The notes under the pieces: model-generated | What the model saw: the letters and a program-made list of their open reading frames with translations, nothing else | Database searches by the model: none | What the model was told of the DNA's origin: nothing | Position numbers and translations under genes: made by a program | Source of the DNA: CAYYNQ01 sp964473105 | GTDB taxonomy: Bacteria; Sumerlaeota; Sumerlaeia; MVZB01 | Assembly: GCA_964473105.1 (NCBI GenBank) | Contig: CAYYNQ010000011.1 | Location: 1-54,610 of the forward strand | Direction: 5' to 3' | Length of the DNA stretch: 54,610 bases | In this document: in pieces, positions 51,948-54,610 of the stretch | Position numbering within the stretch: position 1 is the stretch's first letter | Layout of the letters: each line of letters starts with the position of its first letter

Positions 51948-54610
51948 TCAATCAACCAGATGGCCGGTCAGGAATATCAACAACGTTGTCCGATCCTTCG
52001 TCCTTTGGTTTCGACTGAATAGAAGCTTCCCGAAATAAGGAAGGTTTCTCAGAACCGGCACACCGGATGTCAGCTCCTGTGTCCTCTCACCGGTCCAACC
52101 ACCGATAATGATGGTTCCGCCATTCTTTATTCGGGCATCGGTTACGATTTTTTTTCTTTTCTGCACCATGTTGAAGCTCGTGCCGACGGCAACATCAGGC
52201 ACAACAGGGAGAAAAAAGGTGTTCTCTGTAATGTCATCCACATCTTCAACCTCTGGTATCAGACCCTCAGCCATGAATCCTTCAAAATCGATGATCTCGG
52301 CCGAGAGTTCCCTCAAGATAATGGAATCTTCGGAGGTGATTGACGGAGTAACCCTCAGGATAACGGCCTCCACAAGCTCATCCTCGGTGGCCTCGTCAGT
52401 GTCGGCAACGATACCCTCAAGATCCTCGAATGGATTAATGACCTCGACCAGGTCGTTGATCTCCTCATCCTCGGTATCACGGGCAGTGGACTCGATCCGG
52501 AATTCAGCCTCTTCTCCATTTAAGGCGAGCACCTTAGGACCGTTGACGAGATTCAGGATTCCCTCTGCCTCAAGCAAGCGCAACTGATACTGGATATTGG
52601 GTATTGTACCGATCACGGCGTCCAGGATCGTCGTACCCTTGATCAAGTTGCTGTTAAGCAAATTCTCAATCGGGGGGCTGAAAGGATCCCTGAATTCACT
52701 CGCGTTGTCGGCAAAATTCGTGTTGACCAAGGTGTTGGTCCAGTCGACGTCCCGGTCATGTCCGAGACCGAGGATGTCAAATTCCGCACTGAACTCCTTG
52801 GCACGTGTTTCATTGACCGTCACAAATTTTGTTTCGATCGAGACCTGTGGAGTGGGAATATCGAGTTGATCCAGCAAGTCAAGTACGTCCTGGTATACGG
52901 CAGGGTCGGTATAGCGGATAATCAGGGCGTTCAGGTCACCAAAGGGCGTAATCGATATCCCCCGATCTTCGGTCAACTGGACGGCATCCTCATTTGCCGA
53001 GTCCTCAGCAAGTGGCTGCGAGTCAATATCCGTCGTCACGGCCCGGACCCGGATCCTAGCTGACCCCTCCCCGGGAAGTCCCGCGCTGGGAAGAACATCT
53101 TCCGCAATGAATTCATAATCATCTATCAGTTGGGAATCAAGCTCCTGAAGGGTTGTATTCTGAGGACCCAGACCAGGAATTGAGATGCTGATTTCAACGG
53201 TATCGTCATTCCGGTCCTCTTCATCGTTGTCCTCCACACGGAGGACACGCAACCGGATATTATTGAAGATCTGGCGTTCATCACCTCGACGAAGCTTGAT
53301 AAACACCTCCTGACCGCCAATACTACCTCCCGACCCCCCCGCGCTGATGTCCAGTATGCGCTCAAGGTCCGAACCAAGTTCCTGAGATTCCTGATACTTC
53401 AGGAATATCACCTTTTGGTGAACTTGTTCCCCGAGTTCTGGCAACGAATCGATATACTCACGAACCCGTTCCAGATTCGAGGGCGTATCAACAATGGTCA
53501 ACTGGAGCGTCGCTTCATCAAACCAGATTCGCCGGCCTGCCTCCGCCGCCCTTCTCTCCCCCTCCTGGGCATACAGAAACACCTTGATCGCCTCAACAAC
53601 TCTAGCCGTAAAAACCGTGATCTGGTCGGACTGGACATTTTCGACATCCTTGGGTACCAGACTGAAATTCTCGATATTCAGGGTTTCTTCGCGGAGGCTC
53701 GAAATGAAATTCTGATCCAGAAGCAATTCCTCGATTTTGGTGATATTCTCGGGAATATCGCGGACGATCAGGTCATCTCCGTCAATCAGCACTTTCCGTT
53801 CCAGTGCAAAGATCGTCTCCCCGCTGGAACGAATGATGTTATTGATCAACGACTTGATCCTGGGACCATCTTCTTCTCGAATCTTGTAGATCTTCATAAC
53901 GAGATCGGGTGTCTCTGCAATTTCGACGGATGGCAAAAAACTTTCAATCTTGTCCAGATGCACCTTTGATCCCGTAACGATCAGGACATTTTGGCGTTCA
54001 TTGAGAATGATTTCAACACCCTTCGCGGGAGGCTCCTTCTGATTCCAGATAATCTTCTGCAATGTACCAGAGTCCATCAATTCCCGCAGCTTGCTGATCT
54101 GGACGGGTGACAGGGAATAGGTCTTGGAGAACAACGCTGGCTTAATCGTGATGACATTCCGGCTATCCTTCGACCATCTGATACCGATTGGGATCAATAC
54201 GGTATCCAATACTTCACTCAGCGGCTTGTCCACAAAGTTTGCATAAATGTCGGCTTCAGCACCCTCGGCTATGTAGTATTGCAGTTCGACCGGTGTCGCG
54301 AATGAGATCGCGTTCATGAAGTCCTCAAGCGGAATCTTACGATCGGTTGAAATGCTGATCGGTGAGTTCAAAAGCGCCTGCCCTTCCTTAATCAGCTCGG
54401 CTGCCTGCGTATCTCTCGCCTCGGACGATTCAAGATCATTCAGGCTGTCAAGGGTATTGGCAAGATATGTCGAGGCAAGATCATTCCCGGGATCCAATTC
54501 CAGAATCCTCTCCCAGATTGACCTCGCGCCACGTACGTCCCCATCATCCAGCCTACCAACCGCTTCTTCATGCATGTATTCTATGCGACGACCAACCTCC
54601 ACATCCCCCT
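51948..54610 (-). CDS. Outer-membrane secretin of the PilQ/GspD type (5' end outside the window)
   Basis: At least 887 residues; the frame runs through the window edge, so the GTG at 54602 is probably internal. Order: TPR-like helices (VGRLDDGDVRGARSIWERILELDPGN), an STN-like segment (PISISTDRKIPLEDFMNAI), a series of N-domains (with LIVTGSKVHLDKIESFLP, LTIVDTPSNLERVREYIDSL and NALIIRYTDPAVYQDVLDLLDQLD), then the secretin domain (about 600-884) with VSIETKFVTVNETRAKEF, GTTILDAVIG, and the C-terminal signature GGTIIIGGWTGERTQ...VPVLRNLPYFGKLLFS. Two long acidic inserts occur (about 420-540 and 690-790), unusual in secretins. It would form the outer-membrane ring for pili or type II secretion; pilT earlier in the window fits pili. 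Confidence 0.9.
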   Translation of the reverse strand, partial: GDVEVGRRIEYMHEEAVGRLDDGDVRGARSIWERILELDPGNDLASTYLANTLDSLNDLESSEARDTQAAELIKEGQALLNSPISISTDRKIPLEDFMNAISFATPVELQYYIAEGAEADIYANFVDKPLSEVLDTVLIPIGIRWSKDSRNVITIKPALFSKTYSLSPVQISKLRELMDSGTLQKIIWNQKEPPAKGVEIILNERQNVLIVTGSKVHLDKIESFLPSVEIAETPDLVMKIYKIREEDGPRIKSLINNIIRSSGETIFALERKVLIDGDDLIVRDIPENITKIEELLLDQNFISSLREETLNIENFSLVPKDVENVQSDQITVFTARVVEAIKVFLYAQEGERRAAEAGRRIWFDEATLQLTIVDTPSNLERVREYIDSLPELGEQVHQKVIFLKYQESQELGSDLERILDISAGGSGGSIGGQEVFIKLRRGDERQIFNNIRLRVLRVEDNDEEDRNDDTVEISISIPGLGPQNTTLQELDSQLIDDYEFIAEDVLPSAGLPGEGSARIRVRAVTTDIDSQPLAEDSANEDAVQLTEDRGISITPFGDLNALIIRYTDPAVYQDVLDLLDQLDIPTPQVSIETKFVTVNETRAKEFSAEFDILGLGHDRDVDWTNTLVNTNFADNASEFRDPFSPPIENLLNSNLIKGTTILDAVIGTIPNIQYQLRLLEAEGILNLVNGPKVLALNGEEAEFRIESTARDTEDEEINDLVEVINPFEDLEGIVADTDEATEDELVEAVILRVTPSITSEDSIILRELSAEIIDFEGFMAEGLIPEVEDVDDITENTFFLPVVPDVAVGTSFNMVQKRKKIVTDARIKNGGTIIIGGWTGERTQELTSGVPVLRNLPYFGKLLFSRNQRTKDRTTLLIFLTGHLVD

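Overview
The window reads as chromosomal DNA of a Gram-negative bacterium of fairly high G+C content. The Gram-negative reading rests on an outer-membrane secretin, a TolC-type outer-membrane factor with a lipobox and a HlyD-type adaptor. The polA-coaE-rho gene order, a secretin with an N-terminal TPR-like region, and several secreted proteins without obvious relatives suggest the PVC group (Verrucomicrobiota, Kiritimatiellota or Lentisphaerota). That placement is inference and no 16S rRNA gene is present. No phage, transposase, CRISPR array or plasmid gene was seen. Most genes lie on the minus strand.

Layout. 1-305: the 3' end of a plus-strand repeat protein whose start lies outside the window. 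401-4558: two paralogous secreted proteins in tandem; one carries an extra domain of about 250 residues. 4853-5085: tRNA-Asp with terminator and promoter. 5222-8497: methyltransferase, multi-membrane glycosyltransferase-like protein and DUF4202 protein. 8622-10342: promoter, accD and a FabG-like reductase (fatty-acid synthesis). 10533-17133: six co-directional minus-strand genes (PhnD-like binding protein, sensor kinase, acylphosphatase, HExxH protein, polysaccharide deacetylase, DUF885 protein), with ATGA stop/start overlaps at two junctions. 17370-20012: pilT and miaB. 20114-21673: PAS sensor kinase. 21902-23371: promoter, structured leader, engB, queC. 23372-25578: arsS and arsM, an arsenosugar pair. 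25720-29119: a carbamoyltransferase, two family 2 glycosyltransferases and a possible small ORF. 29221-29359: tRNA with anticodon CAT. 29655-33512: Na+/Ca2+ exchanger, UDP-glucuronate decarboxylase, carboxy-terminal protease. 33698-36151: an ABC ATPase and der. 36270-36898: possible leader ORF and rbfA. 37041-44246: membrane protein with a spermidine-synthase fold, then a MacB-like permease, HlyD-type adaptor and TolC-type channel. 44768-51597: murQ, ispF, rho, coaE, polA. 51948-54610: secretin cut by the window end.

Functional themes. Most genes are housekeeping: translation and tRNA modification (engB, miaB, queC, rbfA, der, two tRNAs), lipid and isoprenoid synthesis (accD, SDR, ispF), CoA synthesis, DNA replication or repair, and Rho. 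Around them are envelope functions: pilus retraction and secretin, polysaccharide building and tailoring (UDP-xylose synthesis, glycosyltransferases, carbamoylation, deacetylation), murein recycling and a tripartite exporter without its own ATPase.

The most striking single observation is an in-frame TGA in der, placed exactly after the DTGG motif of the first GTPase domain, with both flanks otherwise intact and in the same frame. Other points worth a second look are the paralogous secreted pair, the binding-protein/kinase pair without a nearby response regulator or transporter, the arsM-arsS pair, the structured engB leader and a stop codon placed inside a hairpin stem at two genes.
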